Assembly: GCF_014595955.1 (NCBI RefSeq)
Contig: NZ_JABVCF010000013.1
Span: forward strand, 124,676-188,675
DNA from: Pseudaminobacter soli (ex Zhang et al. 2022)
GTDB lineage: Bacteria > Pseudomonadota > Alphaproteobacteria > Rhizobiales > Rhizobiaceae
Direction of reading: 5' to 3'
Length of the DNA: 64,000 bases
Notes under the pieces: model-generated
The model's input: only the letters and a program-made list of their open reading frames with translations
What the model was told of the DNA's origin: nothing
Databases searched by the model: none
In this document: one piece after another, positions 46,430 through 56,495 of the stretch
Position numbering within the stretch: position 1 is the first letter of the stretch
Layout of the letters: each line of letters opens with the position of its first letter
Made by a program: the position numbers and the translations under genes

Positions 46430-47422
46430 TCATTCGTCGCGCATCTGCAGGACGCCGATGCGACGGAACAGGGCCGCAAGCAGAAACGCAGAGACGACGA
46501 GCGCCACACCGCCCTGCAAATGAGCATCGAAGCCATGAGCTGCGGTTCCGGCCTCTGCCGCCAGAAGGAAGCACATGTTTGCGTCCAGCCCCAGCAATGC
46601 GCTGCGGGGATGGCTGCGCAACGCAGCACCGGCCGCCATGAAGGGCATGGCAAGGATCAGCGCCAGGCCGGCCAGGTCGGGCAGCATCATGTCCACGCCA
46701 CGATAGGCAAGCGCTGCCAGCACGCCGATTGCGGCACCGGGCGGCATGTAGGTCAGTATCGGTTCCGGGTTGCGGCTCGAACCGATGATCAGGCTGAAGA
46801 TGCACAGCGAGAGTGCCGCCGCCACGCCTGCAGGTCCTCCGACGAGCAGCGCGAGCACCCCGCCAACCAGAGCCGTCGTGCCGGCGATCATCCCGTGCAG
46901 GACGACCAAACGCATGGCAGGCGGATGACGGGGTAGTGGCGGCCCGCCTCGGTGCGGCGTGAACGGGAAGGTGATTGCTGTGACCGCCACAACGCCGATC
47001 AGCGTGCACCCGATGCGGTCCAGCGCAAGGGCGACCGCATCGACCGTACTGTTCATCGCCGGGACCAGCACCACCGCGACCGTGATCGCCGCAAGCAGGA
47101 CACCGTAGCTGTAGACCGTGCCGATCCAATAGGTCGCGGCGGTTCCGATCCCGATCGCAAGCGCAAGTACAAGGATGCGCGTGCTGGTGTCGGGCAGCAG
47201 CTTCAGCGCCGACCAGCCAAGGGCAGCGCCAAGAACTGTGCCTGCTACACGAAGCACGGCACGAACCAGGAGATCCTCCCGATAGGGCTGTACCACGACC
47301 CAGACCGGCATCGCTGCCCAAAAAGGATTGTGCAATCCCAGTTGGACCGCCACAACCAGCGAGATCGCCGCAGCAGAGAAAAGCTGCAAGGCCCGCAGTG
47401 TCCAGGGTGAGACAGGGTTCAT
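46430..47422 (-). CDS. FUSC-family membrane protein
   Basis: 330 residues, about nine to ten membrane segments. The N-terminal part (NPFWAAMPVWVVVQPYREDLLVRAVLRVAGTVLGAALG; key words FWAAMPVWVV and RVAGTVLGA) is the classic FUSC/aromatic-acid exporter motif. No cytoplasmic C-terminal domain is present. The substrate is unknown; such proteins often export aromatic compounds. Alone on this strand, divergent from the DUF2066 gene. Confidence 0.85.
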   Translation of the reverse strand: MNPVSPWTLRALQLFSAAAISLVVAVQLGLHNPFWAAMPVWVVVQPYREDLLVRAVLRVAGTVLGAALGWSALKLLPDTSTRILVLALAIGIGTAATYWIGTVYSYGVLLAAITVAVVLVPAMNSTVDAVALALDRIGCTLIGVVAVTAITFPFTPHRGGPPLPRHPPAMRLVVLHGMIAGTTALVGGVLALLVGGPAGVAAALSLCIFSLIIGSSRNPEPILTYMPPGAAIGVLAALAYRGVDMMLPDLAGLALILAMPFMAAGAALRSHPRSALLGLDANMCFLLAAEAGTAAHGFDAHLQGGVALVVSAFLLAALFRRIGVLQMRDE

Positions 47423-47672
47423 CGCGCGGTCATCGATTTCATGGCGAGGCCCGCTTCGATCCTATTGCTGCAGATGCTTTTCGAACGCAATCGCACGTCG
47501 TCCATACAGGTTTCTTTGTCGGCGTCGGCCCAAAGCGCGCGGGAGAACCAGCCTGGTTCAGTTGAAACGCGGTCGGCGACCATGAAGCGGCCGGAATTGG
47601 GCGTTCCTTGATCCTGTCTCTTTGCCCGAATCGTGCGAACCTGTGATCGATCCCCCTGCGAGCACCTGATAC

Positions 47673-48497
47673 ATGGCCAACCTGCTAAAACACATGATGG
47701 TACTCCTGATCGGCCTCCTGGGCGTCGGGGCAGGCCAGGCGCAGACACTCAATCTCACCGAACTCTACACCACCAAGGCGATCGTGACAGGCACTGGAGA
47801 AGTCAACAGGAAGCCGGGGCTCGAGGAGTGCTTTCGCAAGGTTCTCGTCAAGGTCTCCGGCGACCAGACCGTGCTCACGGATGAGAGACTTGCCTCTCTC
47901 CTGCCGAAAGCCGGCTCGGCGATAAGCGAGTTCCGCTACCGCGATCGGCTGGAGGGCAGGCCGATCCACGACGAGCAGGGCACGTACGACCGGCCGCACG
48001 ATCTTACCTGCGTCTTCGACCGCGAGCGGGTGGATTCCCTGCTCGAAAGTCTTGATCGCAAGCCATGGCTCGAGGAGCGGCCGCACCTAATCGTGTTCCT
48101 TTCCGTGAAGCAGGCGGGCAAGGCCTTCGTGCTGGCCCGGAATGGCGCGGATGGGCCCTACATGCGCCAGTCGCTAGCACAGGCGGCAGACACCCTGGCA
48201 CTTCCGGTCGAGTTGCCGGACAGCGCGACGCTATCCTCCGCCGCCCTCAACGCGGCCACCCTGCCCAAGGTCGAGATGGGGGACCTAGACACGATCGCCG
48301 CGCGATACGACGGCGCCAAGGCGCTCGCCGGCAGTCTCGTCTGGAGCGACCGGGAGCATGGCTGGATCGCTGACTGGCGGCTGGACCGCGGCGACAAGAT
48401 TTATGAATGGCAGGTGCGCGGCGTCGGATTCGACGAAGCCTTCCGCAATGCGGTGGCAGGGAGCCTGCAGGTTCTTTCGGGGAACGGCCAGCCCTGA
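47673..48497 (+). CDS. DUF2066 secreted protein
   Basis: 274 residues with a signal peptide ending near AQA at residue 23. The mature part starts LNLTELYTTKAIVTGTGE and goes on with GLEECFRKVLVKVSGD, as in DUF2066 proteins. Function unknown, periplasmic. It is followed by hemB at 75 bp on the same strand. Confidence 0.8.
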   Translation: MANLLKHMMVLLIGLLGVGAGQAQTLNLTELYTTKAIVTGTGEVNRKPGLEECFRKVLVKVSGDQTVLTDERLASLLPKAGSAISEFRYRDRLEGRPIHDEQGTYDRPHDLTCVFDRERVDSLLESLDRKPWLEERPHLIVFLSVKQAGKAFVLARNGADGPYMRQSLAQAADTLALPVELPDSATLSSAALNAATLPKVEMGDLDTIAARYDGAKALAGSLVWSDREHGWIADWRLDRGDKIYEWQVRGVGFDEAFRNAVAGSLQVLSGNGQP

Positions 48498-48572
48498 TCT
48501 GTAAGGCCCTCTGCCGCATTGTGCTTCATGCCGGACGTGATAGAGCAACACGCATCGGCCGGAGGAAAGATC

Positions 48573-49598
<1,026 letters not shown>

Positions 49599-49602
49599 GA
49601 CC

Positions 49603-49980
49603 GTGCCGGGCTCCTTGTCGCTGGCCGAACGCATCCTGATTGCAACTGGCGGGCTGGCCGGCGCGGCCGGAGTAGCGCTGTCGGCCGCAGCGGCGCATGC
49701 CGGCGGAGCCTTCACCGGCACGGTCGCCACCATGCTTCTCGTCCATGCGCCCGCGCTGCTGGCGATCGGGCTTCTCGGGGGCGCATTCGGAGGCAAGCTC
49801 CTGCGGCTCGGCGCCTATTGCCTTCTTATCGGCCTCCTCCTCTTCACTGGCGATTTGCTGGCGCGCGATTATGGCGGCCAAGCCCTGTTCTCCATGGCTG
49901 CGCCCACCGGCGGAACCCTGATGATTCTGGGCTGGCTCATCGTCGCGGCGGCAGCTTTCATGCCGGCGCGCACCCGCTGA
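49603..49980 (+). CDS. DUF423 membrane protein
   Basis: 125 residues from a GTG. Four membrane segments with small-residue-rich helices (GGLAGAAGVALSAAAAHAGG type), as in DUF423 (YgdD-like) proteins. It follows hemB by four bases and is surely co-transcribed. Function unknown. Confidence 0.82.
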   Translation: MPGSLSLAERILIATGGLAGAAGVALSAAAAHAGGAFTGTVATMLLVHAPALLAIGLLGGAFGGKLLRLGAYCLLIGLLLFTGDLLARDYGGQALFSMAAPTGGTLMILGWLIVAAAAFMPARTR

Positions 49981-50069
49981 CGGAGCACTTGCCGGCCCGC
50001 TTCGCAGGCGGAACAAACCCATCCATGCAGGGTTGGGGTGGTTCAACACGGCTTCGAAGGGAGGCCCAG

Positions 50070-50579
50070 ATGAGACCCGCATCCATACCTCATACCTTCG
50101 TGACTGCAGCGGCGGCTCTCGCACTCACTGCCGCCGGGCTCAGCCCTGCCTTCGCCGAAAGCGGCAAAAAGTTCATCCAGCATGCCGTCCAGGGCGACAA
50201 CGCAGAAATCGATATGGGACGCCTCGCCACCCAGAAATCCGGCAATCAGCAGGTTAAGGATTTCGGGAACATGCTGCTCAACGACCACACCACCGCCAAG
50301 AACCAAGCGACCGACGTGGGCCGCCAGATCGGGGTGAAACCGTCCGACGGGATGCCGCGGGCGGCACGGCGCGAGGAGCACAAGCTGCAGGGAATGTCAG
50401 GCGCCGCCTTCGACAAGGAATTCGTCAACTACATGATCAAGGATCACCAGAAGGCCATTTCCGAATTCCAGCGTCAGGCAAAGGCGAGAGACAAGGCCAC
50501 TGCCGATCTGGCCAAGCAGCAGCTACCCACGCTGCAGAAGCATCTCGAGATGGCGCAGTCGCTGAAATCGAAAATGTGA
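50070..50579 (+). CDS. DUF4142 secreted ferritin-like protein
   Basis: 169 residues from the ATG at 50070 (GGGAGG just upstream). A signal peptide is cut after AFA near residue 30. The mature part shows the DUF4142 pattern: FIQHAVQGDNAEIDMGRLA, VKDFGNMLLNDHTTAK, and the HQKAISEFQRQA region. DUF4142 proteins are helical, ferritin-like and periplasmic, with unknown role. It converges on a crotonase gene. Confidence 0.9.
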   Translation: MRPASIPHTFVTAAAALALTAAGLSPAFAESGKKFIQHAVQGDNAEIDMGRLATQKSGNQQVKDFGNMLLNDHTTAKNQATDVGRQIGVKPSDGMPRAARREEHKLQGMSGAAFDKEFVNYMIKDHQKAISEFQRQAKARDKATADLAKQQLPTLQKHLEMAQSLKSKM

Positions 50580-50603
50580 AGCGAAGGTGCTCGCCGGGAC
50601 CTT

Positions 50604-51425
50604 CTACTCGCCCGTCCACTCGGGCTCGCGCTTATCGATGAAGGCGCCAATTCCCTCCTCGGCATCGCGCGCGAGCATGTTCTCCACCATGACCCGGGCG
50701 GTGTAGTCGTAAGCCTCGGCAAGCCCCATCTCGGCCTGATTGTAGAAGGCCTCCTTGCCGATCCTCAGCGTCAGTGGCGACTTCGACGCGATGGTCTCGG
50801 CATACTTCGCCACCACCTGGGCCAGATATTCCCGCGGCACGACCCGGTTCACCAGGCCGAACTCCCGCGCCGTCTTGGCGTCGATCGCCTCGCCGGTCAG
50901 CAGCATCTCCATCGCATGTTTTCGCGACACGTTGCGGGACAGCGCGACCATCGGTGTCGAGCAGAACAGGCCGATATTGACGCCCGGCGTGGCGAAACTC
51001 GCATGATCGGTGGCGATGGCGAGATCACAGGACGCGACCAACTGGCACCCTGCCGCGGTCGCGACGCCGTCGACCTCGGCGATCACCGGCTTGGGGCAAC
51101 GTACGATCGTCTGCATGAGGGTGGCGCAGGCGGCCATCGTCTCCTCGAAGAAGGCCCTGCCCCGGTCCACGTCGGCGCGGTGTGCCGTCAGTTCCTTGAG
51201 GTCGTGCCCGGCGCAAAACACCTTTCCGGTCGCACAGATCACCAACACGCGGATCGCTGCATCGTCGCGGGCCCGGTCGATCTCAGCCTGGAGCGCCGCC
51301 ATCATCGCGATCGACAAAGCGTTGGCCGGAGGGCTGGCGAGCGTGATGCGCAGGATGCCGCTCTCCAGATGCGCCTGCACGGGTCCTTCGCTGGCGGTTT
51401 TGCGGATTGCCACGATCTCGGCCAT
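50604..51425 (-). CDS. Enoyl-CoA hydratase/isomerase family protein
   Basis: 273 residues from the ATG at 51425, with AAAGGAGGT at an ideal distance; the upstream extension to 51572 is not native. Crotonase core with CAGHDLKELTAHR and the second oxyanion-hole loop EVDGVATAAGCQLVASCDLA. It resembles ECHDC3-like members. The physiological CoA ester is unknown. It is divergent from the PaaI-like thioesterase, which may serve the same acyl-CoA pool. Confidence 0.88.
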   Translation of the reverse strand: MAEIVAIRKTASEGPVQAHLESGILRITLASPPANALSIAMMAALQAEIDRARDDAAIRVLVICATGKVFCAGHDLKELTAHRADVDRGRAFFEETMAACATLMQTIVRCPKPVIAEVDGVATAAGCQLVASCDLAIATDHASFATPGVNIGLFCSTPMVALSRNVSRKHAMEMLLTGEAIDAKTAREFGLVNRVVPREYLAQVVAKYAETIASKSPLTLRIGKEAFYNQAEMGLAEAYDYTARVMVENMLARDAEEGIGAFIDKREPEWTGE

Positions 51426-51562
51426 TGACCAGACCTCCTTTACAGCACGGACCGCAACGGGCCCTGCCGAGAGATAGCATGCGCCGGGTTGAATGCCACG
51501 GGCCGAGCGTGTTTTCTGGCGCGACCGCGAAAAGCTTCCGGAACGTTTTAATTGGAGTTGGG

Positions 51563-52003
51563 ATGCCAGCACAAAAAGGTCTCGAGCCCGTCCTCACGGT
51601 CGGCGAGGCGAATAGACTGCTTACGGAGGTCTATCCGCAGCTCAACGGTACTTATCGCGCCTATGAGGCAGTGGACATCTTTCCGGGCGGCTGCACGGTG
51701 CGGCTGAATGCGGACGAGCGCCACCTGCGGCCAGGCGATACGGTCTCGGGGCCTTCGCTCTTCACGCTGGCCGACATCGGCGGCTATGTCTGCGTGCTCT
51801 CCCACGCCGGTCCGGACGCGCTGTCGGTTACGACCAGCCTCAACATCAATTTCGTCCGCAAGGCGCCCGCCGGGCCGGTGCACGGCCACTGCCGCATTCT
51901 GAAGCTGGGAAAGAGCCTGATGGTGTTCGACGTCGACATCGTGGCCCAAGGTGAGACGGTGGCGCATGCCACTGGCACCTATTCGATCCCGCCGAAGCGG
52001 TGA
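51563..52003 (+). CDS. PaaI-like hotdog-fold thioesterase
   Basis: 146 residues from the ATG at 51563. The hotdog region has LRPGDTVSGPSLFTLADIGGYVCVLS followed by TTSLNINFVRKAPAGPV, i.e. the 4HBT/PaaI arrangement with the acidic residue in LADIGG. Likely hydrolyses an aromatic or medium-chain acyl-CoA; substrate not assignable. Divergent from the crotonase gene. Confidence 0.88.
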   Translation: MPAQKGLEPVLTVGEANRLLTEVYPQLNGTYRAYEAVDIFPGGCTVRLNADERHLRPGDTVSGPSLFTLADIGGYVCVLSHAGPDALSVTTSLNINFVRKAPAGPVHGHCRILKLGKSLMVFDVDIVAQGETVAHATGTYSIPPKR

Positions 52004-52050
52004 GACGGTGATATGGCCCAACGGCGAACCGCACAGTTGAGGCTTGGTTG

Positions 52051-52593
52051 ATGCTAAAACCCCTGTTCTCCGCCGACTGCGAACACGTCGCCTGGTTGCA
52101 GCCGCAAAAATTCATCTTCGACCTGGAGATGGCTTATGCGGCCTTCATCGCCAACGGTCACGCGTGGTCGGCGCGGTCCGGTCTCTGGATCGGGCCGGTG
52201 GTGGGCTCGCACCTGTTCGACATGGAGGGGCGGCCGGTAGCCTGGACCCCGAACGAACCGCTGCTGGGCATGGGAAAACCGCTGCGGCCGGTCAACGTGG
52301 TGCGTGCCGTGAGCCCGGTGAGGCCGCCGCGCCCGGTGTCGCCGCTCTGTCCCTTCACCGCCCCCGCCGTGGCAGGCGGATGGTCGCCGCATTCCTTCGC
52401 CGAATGGCTGGTGGCCAATGATCCGAAGTCCGCGGAGCCGTCCACTGCCGCAGAGGGATCGGAAAATCCGAACGTCCCCGTGGAGGAGATCGTGGGCGAT
52501 CCCGCTCTTTATGATGCGGTAAAATATTACCTCACTCCTATCTATTTGATATTACATCAGCTTCTTTCAGACTGTCGGCCCGCCCTAGCTTGA
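52051..52593 (+). CDS. 4-fold beta-flower domain protein
   Basis: 180 residues from the ATG at 52051. The first 75 residues match the 4-fold beta-flower domain as I remember it: LKPLFSADCEHVAWLQP, FIFDLEMAY, GHAWSARSG, IGPVVGSHLFDMEGRPVAW. A Pro/Arg-rich linker (RPPRPVSPL) and a WSPHSFAEWL motif follow. The last 35 residues are encoded by markedly more AT-rich DNA and look unlike the rest. The stop lies in the rplM promoter. Function unknown. Confidence 0.75.
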   Translation: MLKPLFSADCEHVAWLQPQKFIFDLEMAYAAFIANGHAWSARSGLWIGPVVGSHLFDMEGRPVAWTPNEPLLGMGKPLRPVNVVRAVSPVRPPRPVSPLCPFTAPAVAGGWSPHSFAEWLVANDPKSAEPSTAAEGSENPNVPVEEIVGDPALYDAVKYYLTPIYLILHQLLSDCRPALA

Positions 52594-52619
52594 CCTCATA
52601 CCACCCCCTCACCTATAAG
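52590..52619 (+). promoter_or_regulatory. Predicted promoter of rplM-rpsI
   Basis: TTGACC (52590-52595) and TATAAG (52614-52619) are 18 bases apart, about 125 bases before rplM. The -35 box overlaps the stop codon of the preceding gene. Confidence 0.55.
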
Positions 52620-52742
52620 CCGCGCTGAACCAGTGGCCCTCCGGGGCCGCCGTTCATTTTTCGGCGAGCGGCTCCGGCCGGACGCCGAATGGAAGCAACA
52701 AAAAACGCCTTCTCTCCGGAAGGATCAACGAAAGCAGAGCTC

Positions 52743-53207
52743 ATGAAGACATTTTCGCAGAAGCCCGCGGAAGTAGTGAAGAAGTGGGTGCTGATCGACG
52801 CCGAGGGTCTCGTCGTCGGCCGCCTTGCATCCCTCGTCGCCAACCGCCTGCGCGGCAAGCACAAGCCGACCTTCACCCCGCATGTCGACGACGGCGACAA
52901 CGTCATCGTCATCAATGCCGACAAGGTCGTGTTCACCGGCAATAAGTACACCGACAAGGTCTACTACTGGCACACCGGCCACCCCGGCGGCATCAAGGAG
53001 CGCACCGCTCGCCAGCTTCTGGAAGGCCGCTTCCCGGAGCGCGTCGTCGAGAAGGCCGTGGAGCGCATGATCCCGCGCGGCCCGCTTGGCCGCCGTCAGA
53101 TGAAGAACCTGCGCGTCTATGCCGGCGCGGAGCATCCCCATGTCGCGCAGCAGCCCGAGACGCTCGACGTCGGCGCGCTGAACCGCAAGAACAAGAAGGT
53201 TTCCTAA
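52743..53207 (+). CDS. rplM: Large ribosomal subunit protein uL13
   Basis: 154 residues from the ATG at 52743 ([15 protein letters not shown]), the standard start; a reading from 52689 is too long. Conserved [28 protein letters not shown] and [20 protein letters not shown] regions are present. An early assembly protein of the 50S subunit. rpsI begins one base after the stop. Confidence 0.98.
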   Translation: MKTFSQKPAEVVKKWVLIDAEGLVVGRLASLVANRLRGKHKPTFTPHVDDGDNVIVINADKVVFTGNKYTDKVYYWHTGHPGGIKERTARQLLEGRFPERVVEKAVERMIPRGPLGRRQMKNLRVYAGAEHPHVAQQPETLDVGALNRKNKKVS

Positions 53208-53208
53208 T

Positions 53209-53685
53209 ATGGCTGAGCTGACTTCGCTCGCAGATCTCGGCACCGTTGCGGGCACCCCGCAGCCTGCCGCCCCCGTGCACGTCCAGAAGTTGGACAAGCA
53301 CGGCCGCGCCTATGCCACCGGCAAGCGCAAGGACGCGATCGCCCGCGTCTGGGTCAAGCCCGGCAGCGGCAAGATCATCATCAACGACAAGGAATTCACC
53401 GCCTATTTCGCGCGCCCGGTCCTGCAGATGATCCTGCAGCAGCCGATCGTCGCGACCAACCGCGATGGCCAGTTCGACATCGTCGCCACGGTCTCGGGCG
53501 GCGGCCTGTCCGGCCAGGCTGGTGCGGTGCGCCACGGCATCTCCAAGGCGCTCACCTACTACGAGCCAGCCCTGCGCGCCGTGCTCAAGAAGGGCGGTTT
53601 CCTGACCCGCGACAGCCGTACCGTCGAGCGTAAGAAGTACGGCAAGGCCAAGGCCCGCCGCAGCTTCCAGTTCTCGAAGCGCTGA
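53209..53685 (+). CDS. rpsI: Small ribosomal subunit protein uS9
   Basis: 158 residues. The conserved [37 protein letters not shown] and the basic RSFQFSKR C-terminus, which reaches the P-site tRNA, are all seen. The N-terminal extension of about 28 residues is usual in alphaproteobacteria. Co-transcribed with rplM and followed by tandem hairpins. Confidence 0.98.
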   Translation: MAELTSLADLGTVAGTPQPAAPVHVQKLDKHGRAYATGKRKDAIARVWVKPGSGKIIINDKEFTAYFARPVLQMILQQPIVATNRDGQFDIVATVSGGGLSGQAGAVRHGISKALTYYEPALRAVLKKGGFLTRDSRTVERKKYGKAKARRSFQFSKR

Positions 53686-53690
53686 TCTCG

Positions 53691-53758
53691 CTGCCGGCCA
53701 GCCGGCAGATTCTTGGTTACTCGGCCCGATCCGCCCTGCGGTTCGGGCCGATTGCTTT
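53691..53758 (+). terminator. Tandem hairpins, terminator of rplM-rpsI
   Basis: CTGCCGGC/GCCGGCAG (53691-53698, 53701-53708) is followed by TCGGCCCGA/TCGGGCCGA (53721-53729, 53743-53751) and TTGCTTT. The second is the likely intrinsic terminator. Confidence 0.7.
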
Positions 53759-53859
53759 CATGGGACTGGCGACTGTCGCGACGGGCGATGTCGCAAGAGG
53801 CTGCGCGTTCTAATCCGGGCAATTCCAACGCTCGCCGCGCGCGTTGGAAAGGTCAGCAT

Positions 53860-55146
53860 CTAAGTGGCGGATGGCGCGCGTCGAACCTCGGGCGCGGCTT
53901 CGCTCACATCGAGTACCGGATGCGGCACGCGCCTGAACATGGCGTGCGCCAGGCGGCGGAAGAATGCCCGCCCGGGCACCTCTATCAGCCGGTAGGTCAG
54001 CCAGCTCATCCCGATCACGCAGGCGAGCATCAGCAGCATCAGCAAATCTCCCCCGAACAGGCTGCCCGTATCGATCCCGCCGCCATACCGCTCGCCATGG
54101 CCGATCTGGGCGATGGAACTCGTGCCGAACACTTTGTCGAACAGGCGCGCGACGTTCATGAAGCGCAATTGCACGAACATGTGGGTGAGATAGAGCGAAT
54201 ATGAGATCGCTCCGAGAAAGAGCAGCGGACGCAGCTTCAGAACCCGGCTGATCAAACCGCGCTCGACCGCAAAGATCGCGATCACCGCGCAAAAGACCAG
54301 CGGCACCGCATAGGACAAGCGCGTCTGCGGCGCCGCCGTGATGGCGAACACGGCCATCGGCATCGCGGCGAGTTCCACGAGGGTCCAATCCAGCCTTGTG
54401 CCCGGTCTGCGTTCCGATGATCGCGCCGCCACTATGCTTCGGCCTGCAAACATGTAGAGGAGCGCGCCGAGGCTGAAACCGTAGATGGCGCGGACCCCGC
54501 CAAGCTGCGCTGTCGTCTCCATCCCGGGGTCCGCAAGCGAAGCGAGCACCAGCAGCGCTGCTGCGGCCGACGCCGCAATCGCCCAGGCGAGCCGCCGGCG
54601 GAAGACCAGCACCGCAAAGCCGAAGCAGACATAGGCGATGAATTCCGCAGAGATGCTCCAGGACGGAGTGTTCCAGCTGAGCTCGCCGTTGAGGCTCATC
54701 GAGTGCAGGAGCAAGAGATTCGGCAGTAGCGTCGACGGTTCGTTCGCGCCCGAAAATGCGGGGTCGGATGGATTGCCCAGGCCGGGCACCAGAGACTTCA
54801 GCACCTCGAAGGCGAGGAAAAGCATCAGCATGAAGAAATGCAGCGGATAGAGCCGGCCTAGCCGAAGGACGAGGAACTCGCGAAAGCTGCGCGTATCGGC
54901 GAGGCGATCCGCGTAGGCATGTGCGATCACGAAGCCCGAGAGCACGAAGAAGAAGTCGACAAACGCCTCGCCGGATCGGACGATCGGGATATCGCGGATA
55001 TGGCTCACGATTTGGGTATGGAAGAGGACGACCACCAGCGCAGCGATGCCGCGCCAACTGTCCAGCGCTTCGAAACGCACTCTGGACTTGCCATGGCTTC
55101 CCTCGACGCCGGCAGCGTGCGCCGGCCTTTGGACATGAATGTTCAA
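53860..55146 (-). CDS. Acyltransferase family 3 membrane protein
   Basis: 428 residues from a TTG at 55146 preceded by AAGGGGG. About ten membrane segments; the acyltransferase-3 opening RFEALDSWRGIAALVVVLFH, the SGFVIAHAYADRL loop and SWSISAEFIAYVCFG are present. Such proteins O-acetylate surface polysaccharides or similar glycans. A GTG 22 codons downstream is an alternative start. Stands alone; no polysaccharide genes adjoin. Confidence 0.88.
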   Translation of the reverse strand: MNIHVQRPAHAAGVEGSHGKSRVRFEALDSWRGIAALVVVLFHTQIVSHIRDIPIVRSGEAFVDFFFVLSGFVIAHAYADRLADTRSFREFLVLRLGRLYPLHFFMLMLFLAFEVLKSLVPGLGNPSDPAFSGANEPSTLLPNLLLLHSMSLNGELSWNTPSWSISAEFIAYVCFGFAVLVFRRRLAWAIAASAAAALLVLASLADPGMETTAQLGGVRAIYGFSLGALLYMFAGRSIVAARSSERRPGTRLDWTLVELAAMPMAVFAITAAPQTRLSYAVPLVFCAVIAIFAVERGLISRVLKLRPLLFLGAISYSLYLTHMFVQLRFMNVARLFDKVFGTSSIAQIGHGERYGGGIDTGSLFGGDLLMLLMLACVIGMSWLTYRLIEVPGRAFFRRLAHAMFRRVPHPVLDVSEAAPEVRRAPSAT

Positions 55147-55305
55147 GTCGACGACCCCCTTGTACCGATTGCGGACAAGGAGCGTCCGCCAAGCGTTTCA
55201 TCGGGAGATCAAGCAAGGACCGCGCCGTCGAACACATCGAGCTGCGCGGAAGCGGGAAGACCTGAAAACGTGGTTTATGAACGATTAATCTAGGTTAAGC
55301 CCGGG

Positions 55306-56325
55306 CTAGTTGGTCAGGTCGTAAGGCACCCGATAGCCGTTCTGTTCCAGCCACTCGATCGCGGCCTTCGGCTCGTCGGTCTGGATCACGGTCGCACCGT
55401 GTTCCGCCCAATAGCCATAGACCTCGTCGGGTACGCTGGCCTGCACCGCCAGTTCGTCGCCGCGTCCGCGGGCGAGAAAGCCGCTCGGTTTGTTCACGAT
55501 GGGATAGGTGTTCACCCAGATGTGCCAGTTGCCCCGTATCGCTGCAGCCCGCACGCGCGCTCTGAATAGCGGCCCGGCGTCCGCCTCCAGCCTGCGTCGA
55601 TCGCCGCGCCAGGCGACCATCTCGATCATGTTTGCGGAGAAATTGCCCGCGACGGTTTCGATGAAGCGGGCATCCTCCACCGCGTCGTCGGCAATAATCG
55701 GCATGAAGCGAAAACCCGGCCCGGCGGCGTCGACCTCATCCTTGATGGCGGCCAGCCGTTCCATGCTCCAGATGTTCTCCTTGACGATCACGGATCGCTC
55801 CATGCCCATGCCACGCGCCAGAGCCAGGATTGCGGGGATGTGCTGGGGTCCGACCTTGTTGTCGATATTGACCACGACACTGCCCCGCGCCAGGGCCAGC
55901 ATCTCCTCCATCGTGGGTACCACCTCGTCAGTGACATCGCGCGAGCCCTCGACGACGAGGTGGCACGACTTCAACTCGACAAGCGTGCGGGCAGCCACCT
56001 CGCCTCTGCAGGTGGTGGTGCGGTCGAGCCAGGTGTCGTGCATCACCACATAGTGGCCGTCCTTCGAGGTCCGAACATCCAGTTCCACCATCTCGACGCC
56101 GAGCGCGATCGCGTGCCGCACGCCGGCTTTCGAATTCTCTGCCCAGCGTACTTCGCCGTTCTCCTTCCAGCCGCCCCGGTGGGCGACGATCATCACATGG
56201 TCGCGCCAGCGGTTCGCGTTCTCGATACGCTCGATGATCTGGTCGGCCCGGCTGGCCTGGGCCACCCCCGTCATGGCCAGACAGGCGTGAACCGAGATGG
56301 CGGCGGCGAGGATCGATCGGCGCAT
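55306..56325 (-). CDS. Glycerophosphodiester phosphodiesterase family protein, secreted
   Basis: 339 residues from the ATG at 56325; a GTG nine bases upstream sits directly on the GGAG ribosome site and is less likely. A signal peptide is cut near AQA at about 24. GDPD motifs: VAHRGGW, WAENSKAG, VEMVELDVRTSKDG, VVMHDTWLDRTTT. It would release glycerol-3-phosphate from glycerophosphodiesters in the periplasm, which the UgpBAEC importer of this window could take up (inference). Divergent from speB. Confidence 0.88.
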   Translation of the reverse strand: MRRSILAAAISVHACLAMTGVAQASRADQIIERIENANRWRDHVMIVAHRGGWKENGEVRWAENSKAGVRHAIALGVEMVELDVRTSKDGHYVVMHDTWLDRTTTCRGEVAARTLVELKSCHLVVEGSRDVTDEVVPTMEEMLALARGSVVVNIDNKVGPQHIPAILALARGMGMERSVIVKENIWSMERLAAIKDEVDAAGPGFRFMPIIADDAVEDARFIETVAGNFSANMIEMVAWRGDRRRLEADAGPLFRARVRAAAIRGNWHIWVNTYPIVNKPSGFLARGRGDELAVQASVPDEVYGYWAEHGATVIQTDEPKAAIEWLEQNGYRVPYDLTN

Positions 56326-56495
56326 GGGAATCACTCCGGGTCCGGATCAGGTCGCGGCCGAAGTAGTTGCCCGCAGTGACAGCCGGATGAATGAAGCCGG
56401 CTGAGCATCGCGGCGGTGCCCGAGCAGTTTTAGGGTTGCACAAGCGCCACAATCCGCCAATACCTCACCGCTCACGAAACAAAGAGGGAGTCGGC

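Noticed and set aside
55284-55298. TTAA-N6-TTAA as a CtrA site before the acyltransferase gene
   Set aside because: The spacer is six rather than seven bases and the site stands alone.
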